From an uncultured Microcaldota archaeon (GTDB lineage Archaea > Micrarchaeota > Micrarchaeia > Anstonellales > Bilamarchaeaceae), in the NCBI GenBank assembly GCA_903835325.1, contig CAILMU010000209.1:1-21191 (forward strand): a stretch of DNA of 21,191 bases, given 5' to 3'. Positions 1-6,488 of the stretch are shown one piece after another. Both the position numbers and the translations under genes were made by a program. A model generated the notes under the pieces. That model worked only from the letters and a program-made list of their open reading frames with translations, did not search any database and was not told the origin of the DNA. Each line of letters begins with the position of its first letter. The stretch's first letter is position 1.

Positions 1-1
1 G

Positions 2-346
2 AACGCCTATTTCGAGGAGGACCGGAAAGGCGTGTGCAGGCACAACGCGCTCATCCTGGCGCTATTCTTGCAGGAATTCGGCATCAGGAACTGGCTCCTG
101 AAAGGCACTGTGCTCGGTAGAGGCAGGCACGCGATAAACGCGATGCGCCTGGACAAACAATGGCATGTCGTGGACGCGACGCAGAAGATGTTCGAGCCGG
201 TGAAGATGGACGAGAACCTCGACAATATCGACCTCGAGAAGCTGGACATATTCATCGTGATATCGATAGGCATCTTCCAGACCGACATGATAAAGAACAA
301 ATGGGCGATAAAGCAGTCCCACATCATGCCGATAGAATCTAAATAA
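2..346 (+). CDS. Transglutaminase-like cysteine protease family protein (3' part)
   Basis: Only the C-terminal 114 residues are in the window; the start lies to the left. The visible part has the order of the transglutaminase-like catalytic core: a cysteine in GVCRHNALILALFLQ, then a histidine in GRGRHAINAM, then an aspartate in WHVVDAT, giving the Cys-His-Asp triad with normal spacing. Proteins of this superfamily act as proteases, peptide amidases or cross-linking enzymes, and many archaeal members are unassigned. The substrate cannot be inferred here. The C-terminus (IGIFQTDMIKNKWAIKQSHIMP) is ordinary and the gene ends with TAA. No neighbour on this side suggests a pathway. The superfamily call is fairly safe; any specific activity is not. 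Confidence 0.72.
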   Translation, partial: NAYFEEDRKGVCRHNALILALFLQEFGIRNWLLKGTVLGRGRHAINAMRLDKQWHVVDATQKMFEPVKMDENLDNIDLEKLDIFIVISIGIFQTDMIKNKWAIKQSHIMPIESK

Positions 347-360
347 GGAAATATATTTTT

Positions 361-374
361 GACTTCAGCTTGAA
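361..374. repeat. 14-nt direct repeat, copy 1
   Basis: The sequence GACTTCAGCTTGAA at 361-374 is repeated exactly at 522-535. After one or two changes the similarity continues (GGTTCGCTGC against AGCTCGCTCTGC). Copy 2 forms the left arm of the larger hairpin at 520-566. Copy 1 has no matching right arm close by, so it looks like a half element. Confidence 0.6.
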
Positions 375-437
375 GGTTCGCTGCACTTTTAAATTTCGCG
401 CGCCCTAAAAATTACTCCAACGAAAGTCGAAAAAGAA

Positions 438-471
438 TGGACTTTGCGAGACCTTCGGTCTCGGCAGTCCA
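438..471. repeat. Hairpin A with TGGACT/AGTCCA clamp
   Basis: An outer 6-bp stem (TGGACT 438-443 with AGTCCA 466-471) encloses a perfect 7-bp stem (CGAGACC 447-453 with GGTCTCG 457-463) around a TTC loop. On the minus strand the element ends AAGTCCATTC followed by a T-run, the same ending as the tRNA-Ala gene. It may be a terminator, a small structured RNA, or a dispersed repeat. Confidence 0.65.
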
Positions 472-519
472 ATTTTTCATGATGTTCGACTTATCCATCA
501 CTGGCGGCATAGGAAAAAT

Positions 520-566
520 TGGACTTCAGCTTGAAAGCTCGCTCTGCTCGCTTTCAAGTCAGTCCA
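520..566. repeat. Hairpin B with TGGACT/AGTCCA clamp
   Basis: The same 6-bp clamp (520-525 with 561-566) encloses a perfect 9-bp stem (CTTGAAAGC 530-538 with GCTTTCAAG 550-558) and an 11-nt loop. On the minus strand it also ends AAGTCCA followed by ATTTTT. Hairpins A and B share the clamp and T-run but have unrelated inner stems. Confidence 0.65.
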
Positions 567-613
567 TTTTCGTTAGGAGCACCCTAGACTGGAAACTGGA
601 AAAACCGGGAAAA

Positions 614-716
614 TGGACTTGGGGGGACTCGCACCCCCGGCCTCTCCGATGCGAACGGAGCGCTCTGATCAACTGCAGTTGGGCGAACCCTTCTGCATCT
701 GCTGAGCTACAAGCCC
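614..716 (-). tRNA. tRNA-Ala (anticodon CGC) with a 29-nt insertion in the D-loop
   Basis: Read on the minus strand, the acceptor stem GGGCTTG pairs with CAAGTCC and includes the G3-U70 wobble that identifies tRNA-Ala. The discriminator is A and no CCA is encoded. The anticodon stem CTCCG/CGGAG holds loop TTCGCAT with anticodon CGC (651-653). The T-stem is GGGGG/CCCCC. The D-stem GCTC/GAGC is interrupted by 29 extra bases at 673-701, which fold as TGCAG/CTGCA and GGG-TTCG-CCC. Removing them leaves a 74-nt tRNA. The insertion is a candidate non-canonical archaeal intron, but I could not draw a perfect bulge-helix-bulge at the expected cuts. The T-loop is TGCGAGT instead of TTCGAnT, so the normally invariant U55 is G. 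A TATA-like box near 750-756 lies inside the upstream homing endonuclease gene. Confidence 0.85.
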
Positions 717-1369
717 ACGGATAATAATCTTCCACTTGTTTGGAATTCTTTATATCTCTTTAAATTTCTCAGGTTGCTGCTCCCTATTAATTCAAACCAT
801 TTATTGAAATTTTTTATTCCGCGGACAACCACTGTATCCTTGTGTACATACGCTGGAATTTTCTGTTGTCTCAATATATCTTTAATTTGTTCTCTTAAAA
901 CTATGCTCGAACTTGATATAAAAATATATGGATAACGATAATTTTCATCTTTTCTTGCTGATATACACCCATCTGTATCAAAAATTCCTCTTATAATCTT
1001 ATTGAGTTTATTCTTAGGCAATCCCAATAATTTTTTCGGAATCACTATCCCATCCTTTTTTCCAACCGGAAACCCATTCTCGATAAACCAATCAAAAACT
1101 CTTTTAGTTGAGGTTTGTAATATCGTAGTATTGGAAGAATTTCTTCTTATTCTCGGTTTACAATTTACATCAAAAAGTTTTGACAAAATATTGCTCAAAT
1201 ATAATTGATACTCATTTTCCTTTAATGAATTTCCAGTCAATAACGTTACGTATAATACCCGTCTTTCATAAGATGCAAAATATTTTGATAAACATCCATC
1301 TCCAATCATGGCTCCAAAAAGTTCTAGCGCTCTATCATCCGATATATCGGGTCTTTTTATTTTAGTCAT
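707..1369 (-). CDS. LAGLIDADG family homing endonuclease, free-standing
   Basis: This 220-aa protein has two LAGLIDADG motifs: ELFGAMIGDG near residue 15 and IIRGIFDTDG near residue 133. Each ends in the acidic metal-binding residue, as expected for a single-chain enzyme with two pseudo-symmetric halves. Such enzymes cut long specific DNA sites and promote copying of their own gene. The start ATG at 1369 is chosen because a TATA-like TTTATA (1391-1396, minus strand) lies about 25 bp upstream, which suggests a leaderless mRNA. The region is clearly AT-richer than its neighbours, a sign of transfer. It lies directly before tRNA-Ala: the last codons, GTG GGC TTG TAG, share about ten bases with the tRNA acceptor stem, and the TAG stop uses U8-A9 of the tRNA. 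No host intron or intein surrounds it. The family call is firm; the target site is unknown. Confidence 0.9.
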   Translation of the reverse strand: MTKIKRPDISDDRALELFGAMIGDGCLSKYFASYERRVLYVTLLTGNSLKENEYQLYLSNILSKLFDVNCKPRIRRNSSNTTILQTSTKRVFDWFIENGFPVGKKDGIVIPKKLLGLPKNKLNKIIRGIFDTDGCISARKDENYRYPYIFISSSSIVLREQIKDILRQQKIPAYVHKDTVVVRGIKNFNKWFELIGSSNLRNLKRYKEFQTSGRLLSVGL

Positions 1370-1390
1370 AAAAATAACCTGTTGGCTACG

Positions 1391-1396
1391 TATAAA
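1391..1396 (-). promoter_or_regulatory. TATA-like box for the homing endonuclease gene
   Basis: TTTATA on the minus strand is centred about 25 bp before the ATG at 1369, the normal archaeal spacing to a transcription start, which would leave essentially no leader. Confidence 0.45.
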
Positions 1397-1473
1397 GAAG
1401 ATCTGGCACACTTAATTTCCGCAGTACGAAAGTATTCATCGTCTATATTCTTTTGCGAAATTCCTGCCATGGG

Positions 1474-1482
1474 GTTTAATAA
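1474..1482 (+). promoter_or_regulatory. TATA-like box for the VIT-type transporter gene
   Basis: TTTAATAAA is centred 26-27 bp upstream of the ATG at 1505. This supports a leaderless transcript and favours that start over the upstream TTG (1382) or ATG (1469). Confidence 0.5.
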
Positions 1483-1504
1483 ATTTGTTAGATTATCGGA
1501 ACCG

Positions 1505-2239
1505 ATGGCAAAGGGGACATCTCTCAAGAAATCTTTCGATGCGCCGGAATACCACCGCTTGGGCCAAGGCGAATTATTCCGCAACCTCATCCTCGGCAGC
1601 CAGGACGGCATCGTGAATGTGCTGGGGATAATCCTCGGTGTCGCGGAATCCACGAACTCGACGCAGCTGGTGCTCCTTGCCGGCTTAGCAGCGACATTCG
1701 CCGAGAGCATCAGCATGGCCGCTGTCGCATACACATCCACGCGGGCCGAAGTCGAGCACTACAACGCCGAGCGCATGCGCGAATTATCGGAGATGGACAC
1801 CGTCCCGGATGTCGAGCGCGAGGAGATACGCGAGATATACCGCGGGCGCGGATTCAGCGGCAAGCTGTTGGAGCAGGTCGTGGACAAGATATGCTCGGAT
1901 CCCAAGATATGGCTCGATGTCATGATGCGGGACGAGCTCAACCTGGAGAACCCCCAGGCGAACATGTCGGCGTTCAAGCAGGCAGCGCTCGTCGGGTTCA
2001 GCGCTATTGTGGGTTCCTTCATCCCGCTCGCCTCATTCTTCTTCCTGCCGGTCAAGGATGCCATGATAGCATCCGTCATCATCGCCTGCGCGGTCCTGTT
2101 CTTCATCGGCGCATACACGCGGGCGGCGACGACAGGCAGATGGCTGCGCGGCGGCATCGAGCTCATGGTGATCGGAGGGACGGCGGCGATAGCCGGCTTT
2201 CTTGTAGGCGCCCTGTTCAAGGTCCCAATCCAGCCATAG
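1505..2239 (+). CDS. VIT1/CCC1 family iron/manganese transporter
   Basis: This 244-aa integral membrane protein starts with the family signature ELFRNLILGSQDGIVNVLG, containing the conserved Asp of the first membrane helix (residue 34). It continues with LAATFAESISMAAVAY, the second conserved helix carrying the functional Met. A charged cytoplasmic segment rich in Glu (about residues 80-150) corresponds to the metal-binding domain, followed by three hydrophobic helices (about 158-182, 186-205 and 216-240). Homologues export Fe2+ or Mn2+ from the cytoplasm, into vacuoles in eukaryotes; in prokaryotes the direction is presumed outward. The length is typical. The frame extends upstream to 1382, but that part is AT-rich and unlike the family, and the TATA-like box at 1474-1482 fits the start at 1505. 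It stands alone as a transcription unit. Confidence 0.87.
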   Translation: MAKGTSLKKSFDAPEYHRLGQGELFRNLILGSQDGIVNVLGIILGVAESTNSTQLVLLAGLAATFAESISMAAVAYTSTRAEVEHYNAERMRELSEMDTVPDVEREEIREIYRGRGFSGKLLEQVVDKICSDPKIWLDVMMRDELNLENPQANMSAFKQAALVGFSAIVGSFIPLASFFFLPVKDAMIASVIIACAVLFFIGAYTRAATTGRWLRGGIELMVIGGTAAIAGFLVGALFKVPIQP

Positions 2240-2302
2240 ACGAACCATCACCGGAAATGGCATATTTTGCAGCTCCATATTAATAGTTAAAAAAACACCT
2301 CT

Positions 2303-2310
2303 TTTATAAA
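2303..2310 (+). promoter_or_regulatory. TATA-like box for the PP2C gene
   Basis: TTTATAAA sits in an AT-rich gap. Transcription would start near 2332 and leave a short leader that carries GTGATC, a complement of the archaeal 16S rRNA 3' end, at 2344-2349, three bases before the ATG at 2353. Confidence 0.5.
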
Positions 2311-2352
2311 CATTATTCCACATCTATCAATCCGCAAAGACATGTGATCCTG

Positions 2353-4605
2353 ATGGCTTCGTCGAAAGCTCCGCAGAGCGATGGCAGTGGAAACAACCAA
2401 GAGAGGGAGTCCACGCCAAAATCAACGCCCAGGCGCAGGTCCGGCCTGGATTTCAACACGACAGCGCTCGGCTACCGGCTCGCGCTCGAGCGGCAGGAAC
2501 TGAAGTTCAATAAATTGCACAGCGCTTTCGCGCCGCAGGAAGAATCCCCGGCCACCGATACGACAGGGATGTGCGAGATGGGGGCGCTCCTTCTCCAGAA
2601 AATGAACCCGACGCATATCGCGCTCATCGGCTCGGCGCTCGATCGGGAAATCTCTCCGGAGAGCCCCTTGACCGAGAGCGACCTCAGGGCTTTCCTCACG
2701 ATGCACTCCGGCGTGCGCGAACTCAAGATGAGGAATTTCATCTCAGCCGCATGGGCGGAGAATGAATGGCGCAATGAGGTGCAGAACCGCAGGGACGCAT
2801 ACGTCAGCATCTGCTCGATGTGCGACCTGGAGGAGCCGGATGCTGGCAAGAAAAAGGAAGCGCTCGCGCTTATGCTTCCGGAATTGTCCGGCCACCAGAA
2901 GGATATCCTGGCCATAGCGCATCGTCCGGATCCGGGCGAACCGACCAAGAATGATCTGCGCAGGATGCAGGACTTCTTTGAGATCAATCCTGAAGAAGCG
3001 AGGAATTTCTGGCGCGTCAAGAAAACGGATCTCCTGACCCTCGGAGATATCATCCACAAGGTCCGCTTCTCCAACGACCCGAGATTCACGCAAACGGAAA
3101 TAGATATGCTCGCAAACATGTGCAGCAAGATCGGCCGCCCGGGAATTGACCCGGCAAACCCATCGCAATTCATCGAGCTGAAAGCGGTCTTCGACGACAT
3201 ATGCCCCGAGGAAGGGCCTGCGCACATATACCAGCCTCTCGTGGTCGGTGCGTGGCTCATGAACAAGGACATCGATCTCAGCCCCGTCTCGCTCCGCGAT
3301 TCCGCACGCAGGGAGGAGGAGTTCCACACGCTCATGGTGTTCCTCGGCATCGAACAATGGAAATCCGCCGGCAGGCTGGATGCGAGCACGATAGTGAGCG
3401 AACCTGCGAATTACCGGGCCCTGAACAGCAAAATGAACGAGGACAACGCATCCTCGGCCACGATCACATATCCTGACGGATCAACCGGCCGCATCGATTC
3501 GGTCTTCGACGGTGTCGGAGGCTACGCTTACGGGTCGGTCGCCAGCGGACTCGCCAAGGGCATCTTCGAAATCTACGCGCTCGCCGGATGGTTCGGCGGC
3601 CCCGAGGATCTCCGGCGCCTGTTATCAACGATCGACATCTCCATAGTGATGGCCCAGATATCCAGCGGCGACAACTACAACATGAGCGCGAAGTACGAGC
3701 CCAGCAGGAAATACCTGAGGACCAGCCAGATGAGCATGGGCACGACAGCGACCGTCTCGTTGCAGAAAGGCAGGCTGATATGGGTCGCGCATGCAGGAGA
3801 CAGCGACTGCAAGATAGCGAACCTGGAAAACGAGGAGCCCCAGATGATTTTCGGGACGCTCACGCACTCGAAGATAGCCGGCCTCACGCTGATAGCCGAG
3901 ACCGAAATCACTCTTCGGGAGATGAAAGAGGCGCTCCCCGGCGGCCCTGCGGGCTTCGATAGCCTGCCGATACGTCAGATGCTCGAAATGATATCGACCG
4001 CGGAGAAGGCGGCCGAGGAGCGTGTCAAAAGCAACTCCATGGGTTACGGCGTCACGAACTACGTATCGTCGTTCCTCGGCGGTTCGGCCCATTTCATGCA
4101 CATCAACAACAGCACGAGGAATTATCTGCCCATCTTCATCCAGAACCCGGGCAAGACGATGCTCGCGATGGCATCCGACGGTTTGTGGGACAACATCTGC
4201 GAGAAGGACTGCGCCAACATCATGAAATCATCCAGCCTCGATTCGACGCTCGCCCGCGCCAAGCTCATGGAGATAGCACGCGCCCATTCTATCGAATACA
4301 AGCATATCAGCTCGTTTCCCGCCGCGGCGGAACTCGTCAAGCATCTAGACGACGGCAATGTCGCGATAGCTCCTATAGACCGAAGCCTCATCCTTTCCTT
4401 GAAACCAGAGGCCGAGATCCAGTTCACCGAGAAAGCCGGGAAGGATTCCAGGGTGTTCATCGTGGAGATAGGCGAAGACGGCAAGGCGGGCCTGAAGCAG
4501 AAGCTTTTCTATCTTCTTTCCAATTTCGAGATGAGGGCCGGGAAAGACGACGACCGGACCGTGAACTGCCGCAGGCTGGATGAAGGTTTTGGAGCCAAAG
4601 GATGA
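2353..4605 (+). CDS. PP2C-type (PPM) serine/threonine phosphatase with large N-terminal domain
   Basis: The C-terminal half (about residues 345-745) carries the PPM landmarks in order: NEDN at 362-365, FDGVGG at 385-390, a GTTATVSL strand followed by GDSD at 482-485, SDGLWD at 608-613 and DDDRT at 732-736. These supply the Asp residues that hold the two catalytic metals, so the enzyme should be active. It is predicted to dephosphorylate Ser/Thr in the cytoplasm; there is no signal or membrane segment. About 120 residues between GDSD and SDGLWD form an insertion larger than usual. The first 340 residues are polar and helical and match no family I know. The frame could begin at GTG 2344, but GTGATC there is better read as a ribosome binding site for ATG 2353. 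No kinase is encoded nearby. The downstream operon is the obvious place to seek its substrate. Confidence 0.88.
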   Translation: MASSKAPQSDGSGNNQERESTPKSTPRRRSGLDFNTTALGYRLALERQELKFNKLHSAFAPQEESPATDTTGMCEMGALLLQKMNPTHIALIGSALDREISPESPLTESDLRAFLTMHSGVRELKMRNFISAAWAENEWRNEVQNRRDAYVSICSMCDLEEPDAGKKKEALALMLPELSGHQKDILAIAHRPDPGEPTKNDLRRMQDFFEINPEEARNFWRVKKTDLLTLGDIIHKVRFSNDPRFTQTEIDMLANMCSKIGRPGIDPANPSQFIELKAVFDDICPEEGPAHIYQPLVVGAWLMNKDIDLSPVSLRDSARREEEFHTLMVFLGIEQWKSAGRLDASTIVSEPANYRALNSKMNEDNASSATITYPDGSTGRIDSVFDGVGGYAYGSVASGLAKGIFEIYALAGWFGGPEDLRRLLSTIDISIVMAQISSGDNYNMSAKYEPSRKYLRTSQMSMGTTATVSLQKGRLIWVAHAGDSDCKIANLENEEPQMIFGTLTHSKIAGLTLIAETEITLREMKEALPGGPAGFDSLPIRQMLEMISTAEKAAEERVKSNSMGYGVTNYVSSFLGGSAHFMHINNSTRNYLPIFIQNPGKTMLAMASDGLWDNICEKDCANIMKSSSLDSTLARAKLMEIARAHSIEYKHISSFPAAAELVKHLDDGNVAIAPIDRSLILSLKPEAEIQFTEKAGKDSRVFIVEIGEDGKAGLKQKLFYLLSNFEMRAGKDDDRTVNCRRLDEGFGAKG

Positions 4606-4757
4606 TGCAATTGATGAACGAAAAGGGCGGAAAAGCAAGCAATGGTTTTAATTCCACTTTTTTTTACTTAAGCAAACATTTAAATAAACTTCTCACTAAA
4701 TTATGCAATAACACACATATTACTATAGACTATAGATGATGTATTGAGGTGGTATGA
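4606..4757 (+). promoter_or_regulatory. Terminator and promoter region between PP2C and the coiled-coil gene
   Basis: A run of eight T at 4658-4665 could end PP2C transcription. TTTAAATA at 4679-4686 is a TATA-like box with a predicted start near 4707, giving a leader of about 50 nt with GAGGTG at 4746-4751 before the TTG start at 4758. The following operon can therefore be transcribed on its own, possibly with some readthrough from PP2C. Confidence 0.5.
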
Positions 4758-6488
4758 TTGGCGGCTCAGGCAAAGAATCTCAGATGGAAAGAAGATTTAC
4801 AGACGATTACTAAGAAGATAGGTACTTCGATAGGGCGCTCGAGCTTCGAGCATCTCCCGCAGGTCATGATAGACAGCATCCGCCAGATAGCTTCCGGCAT
4901 CGAGGCCGGGATAGAATCTGAGACTGAACGCAAAGGCGCTGAGAACCGCAAGGCTCTGGATGCCAGGGCCGAAGAAATATCCACCAAGCTCACCGAGAGG
5001 TTCGATTCGAATAGAAAATCGCACGACGAAGAGCTCGACCGCAGGTTCTCCACATTGAAAGGCCAGGTTGAACGGAAACTGGAAGAGAACAGCGCCAAGC
5101 TCGCCGAAGGGAACCGGCAAGTTCAGCAGTCAAGGGATGCAGCGACAGGCGCCCACACCTCGGCACAGGCCGCTGATCTATCGAACAAGGAAGCGCGTTC
5201 TACCGCAAAGGCCATGAATGAGAAGGCCACGCAGTTGGAAGCGTCTTTTTCCGAATACACGAGCGGGCTGAACACCCTCAAGGTCAAGAATGAAGACGGC
5301 GAGGAGCTCACCGGCATGGACGCCTTCAAGGTGATTGTCTCCAAACTGAAGGGCTCCATGAACAAGATGGCAAAGATCGATACGATATACTCCGCGATGG
5401 CGCCGCTATTCAAGGCATGGACCGAAGGCATCGAAGTCAAGACGCCGGAAGGCAATAAGAGCATGACCCTGGTGCAGGCCATGAACTACCTGGTCAGGGC
5501 ATACGCCGATGCGGTTGTCAAGATGGAAAGGGCGGCCGCTGATGCGAAATCAGCTGAAGGCATCGCCCGCGACATGCTGAACAAGCACACCGAGAAGATG
5601 CACGAATTGAACAACAGGATAGAAAACCTCGCATCGGTCCAGCCCGCGGCCGGAGCTGCAAGCGCAGGAGCAGGTGCAACATCCGTCCCAGCTGTTTCGC
5701 CTTCGGCCAAACAAGCAGCGCCCCAAGAATCCGAAGCAGCCGCAGTGGTTCCGGGTGTCCCGGATCTCGCCACGGAGCTCGAAGCAATCACGATATCAAA
5801 ATCCAGACGCACGCTTTCGCCGCCTTTCTCGGCGCCTCCTGCACCGAACCCGGAGCCCGAGAGATTGCCCCTGCCGAGCCCGGTCCCGGTCATTTGCCCT
5901 GTCAATGAGAGGGTATCAAAGAGCAAGACCCAAGACATCCCGTCGCTGGCCCCGGTTTCGGAGCCGCCGAAGACGGCAGAGCAGGTTGCACTCGAGGAAG
6001 AGCCGACGAAGCAGTCTGCAGAGACATCGCTCTCCATCGCAGAGAGCCTCTCCAAAAGGTTCAGCGCAACAGAAGCGATGGTCAGCGAGATACTGTCCCG
6101 CATGAAACCCAAGATCGATTCCGCATATGACGAAGCGGCAGAAGGGCTCGAATCCGACCTCAAGGAGCCCAGTTTCAAATTGCAGGGCGCGATAGACGGC
6201 ACGCAGCTCGAGGCGAGGGCGGTCTCAGCCTTCGAAAGGCTCGACTCGCACCTGCGCACGCTCTCGATACTCCTGGACAGCGACGAGCTCCAGGAGGAGA
6301 TGAAGAGGGCGAGCTACGACCTCACGGGAACGACCCTGGAGACCAGGCTCGACAATTCATTCGGCAATTACACGAAAAAGGCAAAGCGCCTTTGGGACGA
6401 CAACAGCTTCCGGTCCGAGCCGCCGTCCATGACTGCGATGAAGACGCTGATAGATGAGGTTTCAAAACCTCAAGGAGGGGATTCCTAA
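4758..6488 (+). CDS. Coiled-coil protein with Pro/Ala-rich linker, unknown function
   Basis: This 576-aa protein belongs to no family I recognise. Residues 1-290 are highly charged and helical, with heptad-like stretches around 60-160. Residues 293-410 are rich in Ala, Pro, Ser and Glu and should be a disordered linker, and residues 425-570 are again helical. There is no signal peptide or membrane segment, so it is probably cytoplasmic and structural. The start is TTG, chosen because GAGGTG lies six bases upstream; the ATG at 4754 is in another frame and soon stops. The gene ends in TAATG, overlapping the next start by one base, so the two proteins are probably translationally coupled and made in related amounts. 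The linker contains SP and TP pairs that could be phosphorylated, which is only a guess. Confidence 0.78.
   Translation: MAAQAKNLRWKEDLQTITKKIGTSIGRSSFEHLPQVMIDSIRQIASGIEAGIESETERKGAENRKALDARAEEISTKLTERFDSNRKSHDEELDRRFSTLKGQVERKLEENSAKLAEGNRQVQQSRDAATGAHTSAQAADLSNKEARSTAKAMNEKATQLEASFSEYTSGLNTLKVKNEDGEELTGMDAFKVIVSKLKGSMNKMAKIDTIYSAMAPLFKAWTEGIEVKTPEGNKSMTLVQAMNYLVRAYADAVVKMERAAADAKSAEGIARDMLNKHTEKMHELNNRIENLASVQPAAGAASAGAGATSVPAVSPSAKQAAPQESEAAAVVPGVPDLATELEAITISKSRRTLSPPFSAPPAPNPEPERLPLPSPVPVICPVNERVSKSKTQDIPSLAPVSEPPKTAEQVALEEEPTKQSAETSLSIAESLSKRFSATEAMVSEILSRMKPKIDSAYDEAAEGLESDLKEPSFKLQGAIDGTQLEARAVSAFERLDSHLRTLSILLDSDELQEEMKRASYDLTGTTLETRLDNSFGNYTKKAKRLWDDNSFRSEPPSMTAMKTLIDEVSKPQGGDS

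Larger units (their letters stand above)
347..613. other. Non-coding stretch with hairpins between the transglutaminase-like gene and tRNA-Ala
   Basis: About 270 bases contain no convincing gene. An open frame runs through part of it, but it crosses two strong hairpins and the tRNA and has no protein-like composition. The stretch holds a near-repeat (361-374 and 522-535), two hairpins (438-471 and 520-566), and T-rich sequence 3' of the tRNA on the minus strand that probably ends tRNA transcription. Confidence 0.6.

Noticed and set aside
673..701. Canonical bulge-helix-bulge tRNA intron
   Set aside because: No frame of the CAG microrepeat gives the standard 3-4-3 bulge-helix-bulge with correct exon ends, so only a non-canonical intron or retained insertion is claimed.
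437..724. Open reading frame of 95 codons on the plus strand
   Set aside because: It runs through two hairpins and antisense through the tRNA gene. Its translation has no protein-like pattern and no start signal.
1382..1504. N-terminal extension of the VIT-type transporter from TTG 1382
   Set aside because: The 41 extra residues are AT-rich and unlike the family. A TATA-like box 26-27 bp before ATG 1505 would lie inside the extension.
2472..3389. Long open frame antisense to the PP2C gene
   Set aside because: Its Ser/Arg-rich translation is what antisense of a GC-rich coding strand gives. The sense frame has clear PP2C motifs and a promoter.
5486..6259. 257-codon antisense frame over the coiled-coil gene
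   Set aside because: It is a shadow of the biased Ala/Pro/Glu codons on the sense strand, with no start signal or recognisable domain.
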